From positions 1 to 64,000 of the forward strand of contig JAOWBW010001463.1 of NCBI GenBank assembly GCA_026119855.1: 64,000 bases of DNA. Reading direction: 5' to 3'. This document shows positions 18,596-29,743 of this stretch, one piece after another. The notes beneath the pieces were generated by a model. The model saw nothing but the letters and a program-made list of their open reading frames with translations, was not told the DNA's origin and did no database searches. The DNA is from Campanula takesimana (Eukaryota > Streptophyta > Magnoliopsida > Asterales > Campanulaceae). Positions within the stretch are counted from its first letter, which is position 1, and each line of letters starts with the position of its first letter. The position numbers were made by a program, and so were the translations under genes.

Positions 18596-19960
18596 TGTTG
18601 TTCAAATATATATATATAGGACATAGAATTGCTTAATCCCAATCATAGTTAACACTTAGGATCCCCCAATTTTTATTAGAACCTTAATAAGGTACCTTTA
18701 GGATTCTTTGTGACCAGCACAGGTGTATAACAACTCTTCATACAAGGCAAACCAGCTAGAGGAAGCAAATCAGGAAGCTAACATCAAGTTGCCGATAAAC
18801 TTACTTCTCAGTTAGACTCATCAATCAGCAAGGACAGTCTGTACTTCACCGGTTGTCAGGTTTCATCGTTCTTCCTGAAAGTCAACTTTACCGATTGTCT
18901 TTGTCCTTTCGTACTGTCTTATCCGAAAGTAGTTTATCTGCTCTGTTATCATTGATACGCCGTCTGACACATAGCTATTTTTAGCTCTACTCTGTCTCTA
19001 CTTGCTTTTACAGGTAACCGGTTGAGACAAAGGGGTCTTTACCCATCAGACTTTTCAAGACATGCGTGTACTCCATATCTTCGCCATTAATGCTGAAGAT
19101 ACCGCATTTAATGCTCCTCAACTACCCAGCTGGAAATTTGAATTTGCAAAGCCTTCTTCAACAAGACTCAAGTCATTAACTCCTCTTATAAATAGAGGAC
19201 TTAGAGCATTGAAGAGGGTTGGTGATTTTAGTGCATTGAAGAGAGTTGATTGTTTAGAGCATTCATTGAAGCTCAAACATTCTGTCCAGATAATCATTAG
19301 ATCATTTATTAGGACCTACACTTGTGCACAAACTCATCAACATTGTTAGTATTCCCAAACTAGATTATTCTAAGGAATACGTTGCTTGAGTTACTCACAC
19401 ACCCACCTGAGTGAGATAAGTTCTCTTGGACTTGCCGCTCAAAAACACTTGGTCAGATTTGTATTATGATCCATTAGTGATCTCTAGAATTTAGTCTTTG
19501 TTTCCGACAAAGCCGTGCTTGTAATAGACTAGGGATATCTAATAGTGCTCTTAACCCAAATCCAAGTTCTGACCAAACTTGGTAGAGGACGTAGCAGTAT
19601 TTACACTGTGAACCTCTCCAAATTCTTGTGTCCCCTGTTACTTATTTTGTCTTTTCCGGTTGGAACTCTATCACCGGCAGATCGTACTTGTTCTTACTGA
19701 TTCATTAAAATTTCTATTTACCAATCTCTTGAAACTGCATTGAACTTTGTGAAATCACTTTGTGTTAAACCAAGCTCTCAAAACCTTTTTATAAACTGTT
19801 TTGTGTGAGTCAAACTAAGTCATATCTTCTCCGCTGCGCTTACTGATAATAGTTTGCAAACTGATAAGTGACTTTGCTTTTATAAAGTGTTTCTTTGAAA
19901 AAGTTTTAAAAAGGCTATTCACCCCCCTCTAGCCTATTTTCCTACCAATTGGGCCTAACA
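18596..19960 (+). repeat. SIRE-like LTR (1365 bp)
   Basis: Starts TGTTGTTC after a purine tract and ends CCTAACA after ATTCACCCCCCTCTAGCC, a common end of SIRE-type LTRs. TATA box TATAAATA at 19187-19194. CCGGTTG/CCGATTG motifs recur near 18850, 18888 and 19016. Confidence 0.75.
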
Positions 19961-20110
19961 ACCCCATAAGTAATGCGCAAACATTTTTTTTAGTTCCCAA
20001 CACGTGACAATTCATACCGTTGCCCGGAATCACTTTTGAAAAGCCCTATTATGTAGGACATGATCTTTGATATGTGGACTTAGAATTCCACATGTCAATA
20101 TTTATTCATT
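19961..20110. other. Spacer
   Basis: No feature recognised. Confidence 0.3.
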
Positions 20111-20119
20111 TTATTATAT

Positions 20120-21268
20120 GGCAAATTCTCGCGTGCGGCAGCCGCACGTCGTGCGGCAAGGGTGGATTGTTCCGCTGCTTCTCGCGCACTCCTGCTCCGC
20201 TACATCCAACCGTTGGATCCAGCCCTCCCTCTTCCCAGATCGCGACACGTGTCTTCCTTAAAAAACAAAAACCCCCCAATAACTTTAAAATGATATATCT
20301 TGAGATTTATAAGTCGGATTTTTTTTTAAAAAAAATACCGCTGTGTTCTTCTCGACGAGACGAATAAAACTACATAGGTCATGATATGGTTTGATTTTTT
20401 GTTTTAAAAAAAACATATTTTTTTACACACAAAAAGTTTGAGCTGCTTGTCAGCTGAGATGTAACACTCTGTTCTGATAAAAGTAACAGTTTCATATTCA
20501 AAAAGTAACACTTTTTACAGTCAAATGTAACAACAATTTTACAAGAAAATTTAAATTGTTTGATAGTTTTTGTAGTTAGAAAAAGTAATATTTGAAGTGT
20601 AACAAAGTGAATATATAATTATAATTTTCTATATAGATGAATGTAACATTTTATTTGGTAAATATTACTTTTCTTCTTTAAAAAAAGAGTAAAAATTCAT
20701 ATATATAATCGAGTTGCATTTCAATTGTTACTTTCTTAATAAAGAATTGTTACATTTCAGATATAATGTTACATTTAAGAATATAAACTGTTACAATTGA
20801 GAAAAAAATGTTTTACATTCATTTTTTATAAAATATAACATTAGTTTAGTTTGTCAATCTTATGTTAATTTTGGAAAAAAAAAGTGTTACATTTGAAAAA
20901 AAGATTGTTACATTCCTTTATAAAAAGTGTGACATTAGTTTAGTTGTCAATCTTTATGTTATATTTAATCTATTGCAGCAAAATTATGGTACATTTTTTT
21001 TTTTTAAAGTTTTACATTTGAAAAAAATAGTGTTACATTCCCTTTTAAAAAGTGTGACATTGGTTTAGTTTGTCAATCTTTATGTAATCTTTAATCTATT
21101 GCACCAAAATTGTGGTACATTTTGAAAAAAAAAAGTGTTACACTTGAAAAAAAAAAGTGTTACATTTCGTTATAATAAGTGTTACTTTTGTTGGGAAGAA
21201 AAAAAGTTGGAGGTGGCAAAAAAAAAATAAAAAAAAAATGGCGCGGCCGTTGCTCTGGAGACTACCTC
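20120..21268. mobile_element. Non-autonomous MULE (1149 bp) with 9-bp TSD
   Basis: TTATTATAT occurs at 20111-20119 and 21269-21277. The ends (GGCAAATTCTCGCGTGCGG and the complement of GGCCGTTGCTCTGGAGACTACCTC) match at about 16 of 28 positions. The left 150 bp are GC-rich; the rest is AT-rich with many copies of TGTTACATT. No transposase. Confidence 0.75.
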
Positions 21269-21360
21269 TTATTATATTGAGTCATAACCATTGTCTCACG
21301 AGTCAGTCTAATTAAAAATTTGTTTTATACTAAGAAATGTATAAAACATGTTTTACATTA

Positions 21361-21611
21361 CTCCTTCTGTCCCAGACTATGGTTCTTAGTTTTTTTGTTG
21401 TTTGTCTGAAAGAACTTTGAGCAATAACTACACATTAATCTAACTATCTTAATGAAAATATAAAATTTGTTATTGGTACACCATTATAAATACTATCAAT
21501 AACAAGTTTTAGTTTTTCAATAAAATAATTAGATTAACTTATAATTAATGCTCAAAGTACCTTTAGACAAACAACATAAAAACTAAGAACATTAGTTTGG
21601 GACGTAGGGCG
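21361..21611. mobile_element. Stowaway MITE (251 bp)
   Basis: Terminal inverted repeats start CTCCTTCTGTCCC and end GGGACGTAGGGCG, flanked by TA on each side. Same family and length as the element at 56609. Confidence 0.88.
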
Positions 21612-21646
21612 TAAAAGATTTAGTTTTATATTAAGGGATGAAAACA

Positions 21647-23039
21647 TGATAAAATATGGACACCCACAAAATATATTATGTATTATTTCGTCTCAAAGTT
21701 TACAAAGCTAGAGATTCATATTTATACTCAAAACATATGACTCCTAATTCCATAAGGATTCTAAGACATCTCCTAATTCTAATAACAATTTAATTCTAAT
21801 TATAAATCCTCCTAAGTTAGGTAACTATTCCAAGCTGACTACGTAAATAAATATTCTTTATTTGATTTGGAGATTGAGTATATCTCTCAATCTCCTAACA
21901 CTCCCCCTCAAGTTGAAACATCTACATACTAGATTTTCAACTTGAAAAAAATAAATAACTAGAATTCAAAAAAAAAAAAAAAAAAAAAAAATAACAACTA
22001 AAATTGTAAAAGATAAATATTTAAAAAATTGTTATTTCTTCATCGACAGGCAGTTGTCGAGGCAGGTGTGAGGACATCAAGCAAAACATCTGGCCGCACA
22101 TCTTGCTGCTGCTGGTTGCTACGTTTGTTTAAACTGGACCATTCTGACCATTCTTGCTGCATGTCGTGATCTTCATCTTCTTCGGACAAGTTGCAGTTTT
22201 GCAACTCCAAATTCTTTCCTTTTTCGACATGTTGCTCTATTGGCAACGCCGTTATATTATTTTTCTCGCAACGCCGACATGTTGCTCTTCTCGCAACGCC
22301 GACATGTTGCTCTTCTTTTTCTTCAATATTCATTTTTAGAGTGAATGACACTAAATCACGTTTTTAGAGTGGACTACCACTTAATCATCGTTTTTATAGT
22401 TAACGACACTCAATCAAAAGATGAAAGTGGTGTTAATATGGTTCATGAGGTGGCCGGACCATCACTTTAGTGGTGGCCGGAATATATTTGAGGAGAGATA
22501 AATTTTGCTAAAGAGCAAGAGCAAAAGTTTTTTTTTATAAAATAAGCCAACCTTTGTAATCAGTCATTGATGCTTCGGTTTAGAGACAAATCCTGATCCT
22601 AACCGCTGGCGATTCACCATAGATCAAGCATTTAGAGGTTTTCATGGAGGATATTGTTGAGAAGAGGTATGTCTGGTCGGTTGCTTGGCCAGTTCTTTCG
22701 CCGGTCATTTAATCAAATAGTTGGCCAGAATTGATCATGAAGATGATCGTGATAATATTTTCTCAAAGTATAGAGACATGATTTTAAGATCGAAAACCAT
22801 CTCTGATACCATGATAAAATATGGATACCCACAAAATATATTATGTATTATTTCATCTCAAAGTTTACAAAGCTAGGGATTCATATTTATACTCAAAACA
22901 CGTGAGTCCTAATTCCATAAGGATTCTAAGAGATCTCCTAATTCTAATAACAATCTAATTCTAATTATAAATCCTCCTAACTTAGGTAACTATTCTTTAT
23001 TTGATTTGGAGATTGAGTATATCTCTCAATCTCCTAACA
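21647..23039 (-). mobile_element. Small LTR retrotransposon (1393 bp), TRIM-like, complete
   Basis: 5-bp TSD AAACA at 21642-21646 and 23040-23044. LTRs 21647-21900 (254 bp) and 22812-23039 (228 bp) run TGTTAGGAG to TTTTATCA on the - strand. The primer site TGGTATCAGAG (initiator Met tRNA type) is at 22811-22801, and a purine tract (GAGGGGGAG) abuts the left LTR. No pol. The LTRs differ by a 26-bp indel and scattered changes. Confidence 0.92.
22040..22351 (-). CDS. Hypothetical 103-aa ORF inside the small LTR element
   Basis: The only sizeable ORF on the element's sense strand. It starts MSFTLKMNIEEKEEQHVG, contains two related Cys/His runs and is Gln-rich near the end. GCGAGAAGAGCAACATG-like repeats (about 22255-22315) create most of the middle. 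No domain known; it may be a gag remnant or chance. Confidence 0.3.
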   Translation of the reverse strand: MSFTLKMNIEEKEEQHVGVARRATCRRCEKNNITALPIEQHVEKGKNLELQNCNLSEEDEDHDMQQEWSEWSSLNKRSNQQQQDVRPDVLLDVLTPASTTACR

Positions 23040-23121
23040 AAACAGGTTTTACACTAAAACGAGTGTAAACCAAGTTTTTTTTCGAGATTTTCACATGTCT
23101 CGCGTATATTCTCTTTTAATA

Positions 23122-23194
23122 CTCCTTTCGTCTCATTTCAAAATACACAAAAAAAATTACTGCAAAAGAATTAAAGGGAAAAAGGTGTTGTGTT
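23122..23194. mobile_element. Left part of a MITE split by copia A
   Basis: TA then CTCCTTTCGTCTCATTTC, a Stowaway-like end. The sequence continues after copia A at 34985 (GTGTTGTGAGTGTTG and an AGAGAGAAAGTGAGGTAGG stretch resembling the MITE at 46790), so copia A inserted into it. The far right end is not identified. Confidence 0.5.
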
Positions 23195-23207
23195 TATAAA
23201 GGATAAC

Positions 23208-23423
23208 TGCACGTGCAAGCCCAACGGCCCACGATGTTGCTCCGCGCCACCCGTAGCAAGTCCACGTTGTAAGCCTTGGCAAAGTCCGGCTACACGTGAG
23301 GGGGCGTGTTAGACACAATTATCCCACATCGGGAATTAACTAGCCAATAATTGACTATATAAAGATCCTGAGCTACTCCTTCCATTGCCAATTGGTTTTG
23401 GGATGGAATCTCAAACTTTATCA
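23208..23423 (+). mobile_element. TRIM fragment (end of internal region plus 3' LTR)
   Basis: Internal part GAGCCCA-like to GAGGGGGCG, then an LTR at 23307-23423 (TGTTAGACACAATTATCCC to TTTATCA). The family is the same as the TRIM at 52379-54146. The left part is missing, so the junction at 23207/23208 marks a deletion. Confidence 0.75.
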
Positions 23424-23439
23424 AGGGTTTCTCTTGTTT

Positions 23440-24740
23440 CTTCTCTTGTGTCCACTTCCCCATTAGATCTTATGTATTTTGATGTATGGACCTCCCCTGT
23501 TCTCTCTCTTGATAACTTCAAATACTATGTCATCTTTGTAAATCACTACACCAAATACGTATGGATCTACCCTCTCAAAAACAAATCTGACACCTACACC
23601 ACATTCACTCACTTTAAAGTACTTGTTGAGAAATACTTTCGTCGTCTAATCATCCAACTTTACTCTGATAATGGTGGTGAATATCTCAAAATCACACCCT
23701 CACTCCTCAATGACGGAGTCACCCATCTCACCACTCCTCCACATACTCCTGAACATAATGGGTATACGGAATGTCGACATCGTCACATTGTAGAGACCGG
23801 TCTCTCTCTTCTATCTCATGCCAACCTACCTCTCACTCTATGGCCTTATGCCTTCACCACTGCGGTTTATCTTATCAATCACCTTCCCACTCCTACTCTC
23901 AACAATGACTCTCCTTTTCTGAAACTATTCAACCAACCCCCCAACTACTCCAAACTCTGCAGCTTTGGCTGTTTATGCTACCCCTGGCTCCGCCCCTACA
24001 CCCCTCATAAACTTGCACCCAAGTCCATTCCCTGTTTCTTTGTAGGCTACTCACCCTCCCAAAGTGCCTACTACTGTCTTGATCCTCAAACTCACCGAGT
24101 CTATACCTCTCGCCATGTCAAGTTCATTGAAACTACATTTCCCTACATCACCCTCACCACAACTCCATCCCCTTCTGTTACTCTCTCTCCCTCTGATTGG
24201 GTTTTTATTTCCTTCCCCTCTCCATCCGCCACCCACGATCCACCCACTCATCCACACTCACCTACCTCCCCACCCTCCCCGACATGCCAATCTGCCCGCG
24301 TCAACTCCTATACCTGCCCAAACCCATCTCTCTGCCTCGACCAGACCCCCAACCACACCCGCCCGCACCCCATTCCCTGCCACGGCCGAACCCTCCAAAA
24401 CACCCAACCGCACCCCCTCCCTACCTCGGCGGCACCACTCACCACACCCGACCGAACTCCATCACCCAGTTCAGCCAGACCTACAATATCACCCGACCGG
24501 ACCCCCTACCAGCCCTTCCCCAACCTATCACCCGACCCCCTACCCTCTCTACCCCCCACCCGCACTATCACTACTCGCCTATCCCATGGAATAATCAAAC
24601 CTAACTCTAAATATGCCCATCTCTCCCTACTTCACTCTCCCACTAGTCTCCCCACCAATACCAAACAAGCCCTCTCTATTCCTCATTGGCGGGATGCCAT
24701 GCTTGACGAATATCAAGCTCTTACCTCTAATAACACCTGA
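23440..24740 (+). pseudogene. Copia A integrase (core) and proline-rich linker
   Basis: The rve-type core begins at LDLMYFDVW (first catalytic Asp, about 23475). SDNGGEY (second Asp) is at about 23668 and GYTECRHRH (catalytic Glu) at about 23761. The downstream motif LAPKSIPCFFVGYSPSQ is present. The N-terminal zinc-binding part and everything upstream are lost. A Pro/Thr/Ser-rich linker (24180-24600) leads towards the RT. The frame ends in TGA at 24738-24740 at a position where related proteins keep coding. Confidence 0.85.
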
Positions 24741-25622
24741 TCTCTTGTTCCCCCTTCCACAGCTCACAATGTTGTAGGATGCAAATGGGTATTCCGTATC
24801 AAGTATAACCCTGACAAATCTATTCACAAGTATAAAGCACGCCTAGTCGCTAAAGGATTTCACCAAGAACCTGGAGTAGACTACTCCAAAACATTCAGTC
24901 CGGTTGTGAAACCTGCCACTGTTCGCCTTCTCTTATCTCTTGCCACCACTCATAAGTGGCCACTTCGCCAACTTGACATCAACAATGCCTTCTTACAAGG
25001 TACACTCTCTGAGACTATCTTTATGACACAACCTCTGGGTTTTGTTGACGCTACCAACCCTTCATTTGTTTGTCGCCTCTTCAAAGCCATTTATGGCCTC
25101 AAACAAGCACCCCGTGCATGGTTCAACGAACTCAAACCCTATCTCTTTTCTTATGGATTCAAATCCTCTATAGCCGACCCATCCTTGTTCATTCTCAAAT
25201 CTCCATCCCCACTATATCTCCTTGTCTACGTTGATGACATCATTGTCATCGGACCCTCCACCTCCGTTCTCACTTCCTTCATTACCAGCCTCTCCAACCG
25301 GTTCTCCCTCAAAGATCTTGGCCCCTTATCCTATTTCTTGGGTGTTGAAGTCATTCCCAACCACAATGGTCTTCTTCTCTCACAAACCAAATACATCCAT
25401 GATCTTCTTACTCATCACAAAATGATTGATTCAAAACCCATCCCCACACCTATGGCTGTCTTCCCACCTCTCACTAAATCCATTAATACCCCCGCCGTTG
25501 ACTCTACTCAGTACCGTGCTCTTGTTGGAGGCCTCCAATCTCTCTCATTTGCTCGCTGCGACATAGCTGTTTCAGTCAACAAACTTGCCCAGTTTATTCA
25601 AAACCCGCAACACACCCACTAG
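24741..25622 (+). pseudogene. Copia A reverse transcriptase
   Basis: Continues in the same frame after the TGA: VVGCKWVFRIKYNPD, YKARLVAKGFHQEPG, DINNAFLQG, AIYGLKQAPRAWF, catalytic YVDDIIVIG (about 25228) and LGPLSYFLGVEV. The frame is intact up to a TAG at 25620-25622. The catalytic Asp pair is intact. Confidence 0.88.
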
Positions 25623-26150
25623 CTAGCTATCAAAAGGGTTCTTCGATACCTACATGGATTGATGCACTTTGGATTACAGATTCACTCCTCGTCTCCTCCC
25701 AACCTATATGCCTTCTATAATGCTGACTAGGCTGGTGACAAATCTGACTATGTGTCCACTTCTGGTTTTTTGGTTTACTACGGTCGTAATCCTGTTGCTT
25801 GGTCCTCTCGCAAGAAACATTCTCTGGCTCGATCCTCTACTGAGGCCGAGTTCCGCGCCGTTGCTGATACCACTGCTGAGATAACCTAGGTTCGCAACCT
25901 TCTTACTGAACTTAGGTATTCTCCGTCTCACACACCTACCGTTTAATGTGATAACCTTGGTGCCACTACCTACTCTGCCAACCCAGTTTTTCATTCTCAG
26001 ATGAAACATGTTGCTCTCTCTTTTCACTTTGTCCGCGAGCAGGTACAGTCTGGTTCTCTTCAGGTTCAACACATCTTAGGCAATGACCAACTTGCAGATG
26101 TGCTCACTAAACCATTGCCTCGGTTACGATTCCAATAACTTATTTCCAAG
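25623..26150 (+). pseudogene. Copia A RNase H, three in-frame stops
   Basis: The same frame continues: LRYLHGL, then VSTSGFLVYYGRNPVAW, ARSSTEAEFRAVAD (about 25834), HSQMKHVALSFHFVREQV and DQLADVLTKPLP. Stops lie at 25728-25730 (TAG), 25887-25889 (TAG) and 25944-25946 (TAA). They replace residues that are Trp, Trp and Gln in the family, so the coding frame decayed by point mutation. Confidence 0.85.
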
Positions 26151-26188
26151 ATTGGCCTTTTCCATGGATCGTCCATCTTGCGGGAGCG

Positions 26189-26247
26189 TATAAAGGATAA
26201 CACGGGCCAAACCCGACCCACGGCTCCATGACCCATAAGGAGCCGCC
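26189..26247 (+). repeat. Copia A 3' LTR, first part
   Basis: Follows a purine-rich GCGGGAGCG. The rest of the LTR resumes at 34798 after copia B and ends TCTCATA at 34984 (about 246 bp in total). The ends are TA..TA rather than TG..CA, perhaps mutated. Confidence 0.6.
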
Positions 26248-27724
26248 TGTTGGGTTTCCAAGGAACATGCGCAGCAAAATTAAGCATTTAAAATTTTATA
26301 AAACCCAAAGCCCATAGATCCATTCATATGATTAAGTCAAATACATCTACGATGAATACTAGAATACTAACCCTTTATGCGTTTGATCAATAACCTTGAT
26401 TTTGGTGGAGCTTTTCGAACTTGATCATGAACAAGACCACGAACAATATCACGAACAAGATCACGAACTTGGAGGTGATAAGCTTCACCCTCTAACGGTA
26501 TCCATACCACGAACGAATATCAAGAAGCCTCTTGATCTTGGTTGCTAGACTTTGTGAAACACACTTTCACAATGATATGAACTATATGAATATATGTGAT
26601 CTCTTGTTCTTCACTTTTATGATCTTAGAGCAAGAATTAATCCTCTCAAACTCTTTGGAGGCACTCAAAATGTTATGGAATGATTAGTGCAACTAGAGGT
26701 GGTTTAAATACGTGTTTGACCTATTCCAAATAGGTAACAAGTGACTAAACCCGCAAGAAAACAGATTAGGAAAATCCCAGTCGAAACAGGACTGGTCCGC
26801 CCGGGTATAGCTATGGGTCCGACCGGATCCAAGCATGGTCCGACCGGGTCTATTACTAGGTCCGCCTGGGGCTTCAGGAGATCCAGTCGGTTCCTTTGTG
26901 AGGTCCGCCCGGACCCTCCCCTTTTCCACTTTTCTCCTCTAAATTCCTAATATTCCTCAAAGGCCCTTCGACCCAATATTCCAATTAAGTCCATTTAGAT
27001 TCGTTTTAATGTGTGTGACCCTTTAGGATTACACTAAGTTGGAAATGGGTGTAAACCCATAAGATATGATTAGGTTCTACCAAACCATCATACCTACCCA
27101 ATTAGTGTAACTATATAAGTTCATATCCTTTGTAGAACATATCACAATCCTTTTGTCCTACGATGTCATTAAACGTAAGCCATGGTCAATGGTCTACTTA
27201 AAATGTTCAATACTTTCTTGATTCCAAATAGTTTGATAGTTCAAATGATATCGATCTCATCAATTCATTTTGAGCATGGCCATGCATTTCATCACAACTA
27301 TTCATCGAGGGGCACAAGCTTGACATCTCTCATATTGAGGGAAAAATCCTATCTTGACTTATTACACTTCCCAACATATCTTCGATCATGCCAATCATAT
27401 CCTTTATAATTACTTGGTTAAGAGTAACGTTTGAATATGTCAAACATGATCTCCATTATGTGGAAGATCGCAATAATCTCAAGTCTAAGGATTCCAATGA
27501 TATAACTATTAGAGGTTTAATTATGACATTATGACCATGACATAAACCTCATCTTTGGGTCATGTCTAGTATATGTTCACCAACATATACCCATACGTTT
27601 AACTTGTATCCAATACACATAATCATCAAATGATTATCTAATTAAACTAATACTAGTTCTTCATAAGTACTAGGGACGAAGATTATTATAACAAAACATG
27701 TAACAACAAATAATAATCCAAAAC

Positions 27725-27793
<69 letters not shown>

Positions 27794-27853
27794 TGATAAC
27801 AAACATTGTCAAACAACGTGCCAAATTACATGCCTAGGGCATACACACCAACA
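26248..27853 (-). repeat. Copia B 3' LTR (1606 bp)
   Basis: Reads TGTTGGTGTGTATGCC to GGAAACCCAACA on the - strand. It contains a TA dinucleotide run of about 60 bp (27730-27791) that is nearly absent from the other LTR and accounts for most of the length difference. A TATA-like TATTTAAA lies at 26710-26703, with the GGTCCG motif array upstream. Confidence 0.93.
26794..26912 (-). repeat. Six-motif GGTCCGCCCGG array in copia B U3
   Basis: Motif starts (+ coordinates) 26794, 26816, 26837, 26859, 26880 (degenerate) and 26902, giving spacings 22, 21, 22, 21, 22. The array lies 84-200 bp upstream of the TATA-like box on the - strand. The other LTR has it at 33779, 33801, 33822, 33844, 33865 and 33887 with the same spacings. 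Confidence 0.9.
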
Positions 27854-27867
27854 ATCTCTCACTTGCG

Positions 27868-28566
27868 CTAGGCCCAATCATTAATGTATCTAATACCCAT
27901 GGACCTAACATGACCATCATGTTTAGCTTGAGGAAGACCCTTTGTTAGCGGATCAACAATATTATCATCCGTTGGTACTCTGCATATATTTACGTCCTCC
28001 CTCTCGACGATTTCTCGAATGAGATGAAAATGCCTAAATATGTGTTTGGATCTTTGATGTGCTCTTTGTTCCTTTGCTTGACCAATAGCATCATTATTGT
28101 CGCAATAAAGGTCTATTGGATTAGCAATGCTAGGAACCACTCCCAATTCAGTTATGAATTTCTTGATCCAAACCGCCTCCTTAGCAGCATCCGATGCAGA
28201 TAAATACACAGCTTCCGTTGTAAAATCAGCTAATGTACTCTGCTTGGAACTCTTCCAACTTACAGCACCACCATTTAGCATAAACACAAAACCAGATTGC
28301 GATCTAAAATCATCCTTGTCAGTTTGGAAACTTGCATCTGAGTAACCCCTTACAACAAGATCATCTTCCAGACCTCGATAGATAAAGAACGAATCTTTAG
28401 TCCTTCTCAAGTACTTAAGAATCACTTTGAATACTATCCAGTGACTCTCACTGGGATCTGACTGGTATCTGATCGTCATGCTCAAAGCATACGAGACATC
28501 CGGTCTAGTACAAATCATGGCATACATAATGGATCTAATTGCAGAAGCATGTGGGATTCCATTCAT
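27868..28566 (-). pseudogene. Copia B RNase H
   Basis: An open frame of 232 codons: MYAMICTRPDVSYALS, then LRRTKDSFFIYRG, GYSDASFQTDKDD (first Asp), SKQSTLADFTTEAVY (degraded STTEAEY), YCDNNDAIGQAKE, RSKHIFRHFHLIRE and VDPLTKGLPQAKH. The Glu normally found in TTEAEY is Val here, so the catalytic site is damaged. It is joined to the RT by a frameshift at about 28600-28615. Confidence 0.88.
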
Positions 28567-29713
28567 GCGCTCCCGCTCATCAGTTGTCGTGGGACACAGA
28601 GTCTTGCTAAGACTTTACCATGTAACACTGGCAGGTTACCTCTCTTAGAGTTCTCCATACGAAATGTTTTAAAAACCTTATCAATGTATGTACTTTGACT
28701 TAAACCAATCAGTCTTTTAGATCTATCACGATAGATCTTAATTCCAAGAATGTATGCGGCTTCGCCCATATCTTTCATTGAAAAGCATTTTCCTAACCAA
28801 GTCTTTACAGACTGAAGTGCAGGAACATTGTTTCCCATGATTAATATGTCATCGGCATATAGCACTAGAAATAGTACTACGCTCCCACTAATTTTCTTGT
28901 ATACACAAGGTTCATCTTCGTTCTTGATGAAGCCAAACTGTTTGACCGATTCATCAAATCGAAGATTCCAACTCCTTGAGGCTTGCTTCAATCCATAGAT
29001 GGATTTCTGCAACTTTTATATCTTATTAGAATTTTCTGGATTTACAAAACCTTCAGGTTGTGTCATATATACATCCTCAAGTAGATTCCCGTTAACGAAT
29101 GCAGTTTTGACATCCATTTTCCATATTTCATAGTCAAAATATGCGGCTATGGCAATTAAAATTCTTAAAGACTTGATCATTGCTACGGGTGAAAAGTTTT
29201 CATCATAGTAAATACCATGAATCTGCCTATAACCTTTCGCTACAAGCCTAGCTTTATAAGTATTCACCTTTCCATCCATGTCAGTTTTCTTTTTGAAAAC
29301 CCATTTGCATCCTATGGTTTTTACACCTTCGGGTGCATCTATCAAGTTCCAAACTTGATTATCATACATGGATTGGATCTCGGACTCCATGGCTCCAAGC
29401 CATTTATCCAAGTCAGGAGATGACATCGCTTCTTGGTAGGAAGTAGGTTCATCATTCTCAATGATTTCTAATTCATTACTATCCGTTATGAGAAATCCAT
29501 ATCTTTCGAGCTCGGATTGTAACCTACTAGATCTACGAGGAGCTTGTGTATCTTGAACAGGTTCCACAACTCCTTGTGTAACTTGTTCAGATTCCACCAT
29601 CGGTTCAATGTTACTTTCGGGTTCTCGAACCTCTTCGAGATTAATTTACTCCCACTAATTCCTTTGGAGAGAAACTCTTTCTCTAAAAAGGTACCATGTC
29701 GAGCAACAAACAC
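28563..29713 (-). pseudogene. Copia B reverse transcriptase
   Basis: The - strand reads WNLIDAPEGVKTIGCKWVF, YKARLVAKGYRQ, DVKTAFVNGNL and a stop (TAA) before LQKSIYGLKQASRSW. It then continues with catalytic YADDILIMG (about 28866-28840) and MKDMGEAAYILGIKI. A stop near 29016 and a frameshift near 28605 break it. Upstream (29713-29600) the linker is in another frame and contains a TAA near 29645. Confidence 0.9.
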
Positions 29714-29743
29714 TTTGTTGTCCGTGTGTTTGTAAAAGTAATA

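Larger units (their letters stand above)
17065..19960 (+). mobile_element. 3' end of a SIRE-like Ty1/copia element
   Basis: A 3' ORF, polypurine tract (AGGAGGAGA, 18586-18594) and an LTR. No gag-pol is present; the 5' part has been lost. Confidence 0.65.

Noticed and set aside
23424..23446. Similarity of AGGGTTTCTCTTGTTTC to the copia A 3' LTR (near 34808)
   Set aside because: The stretch also reads as normal integrase lead-in, and the word is common in plant leaders, so I did not call it 5' LTR remnant.
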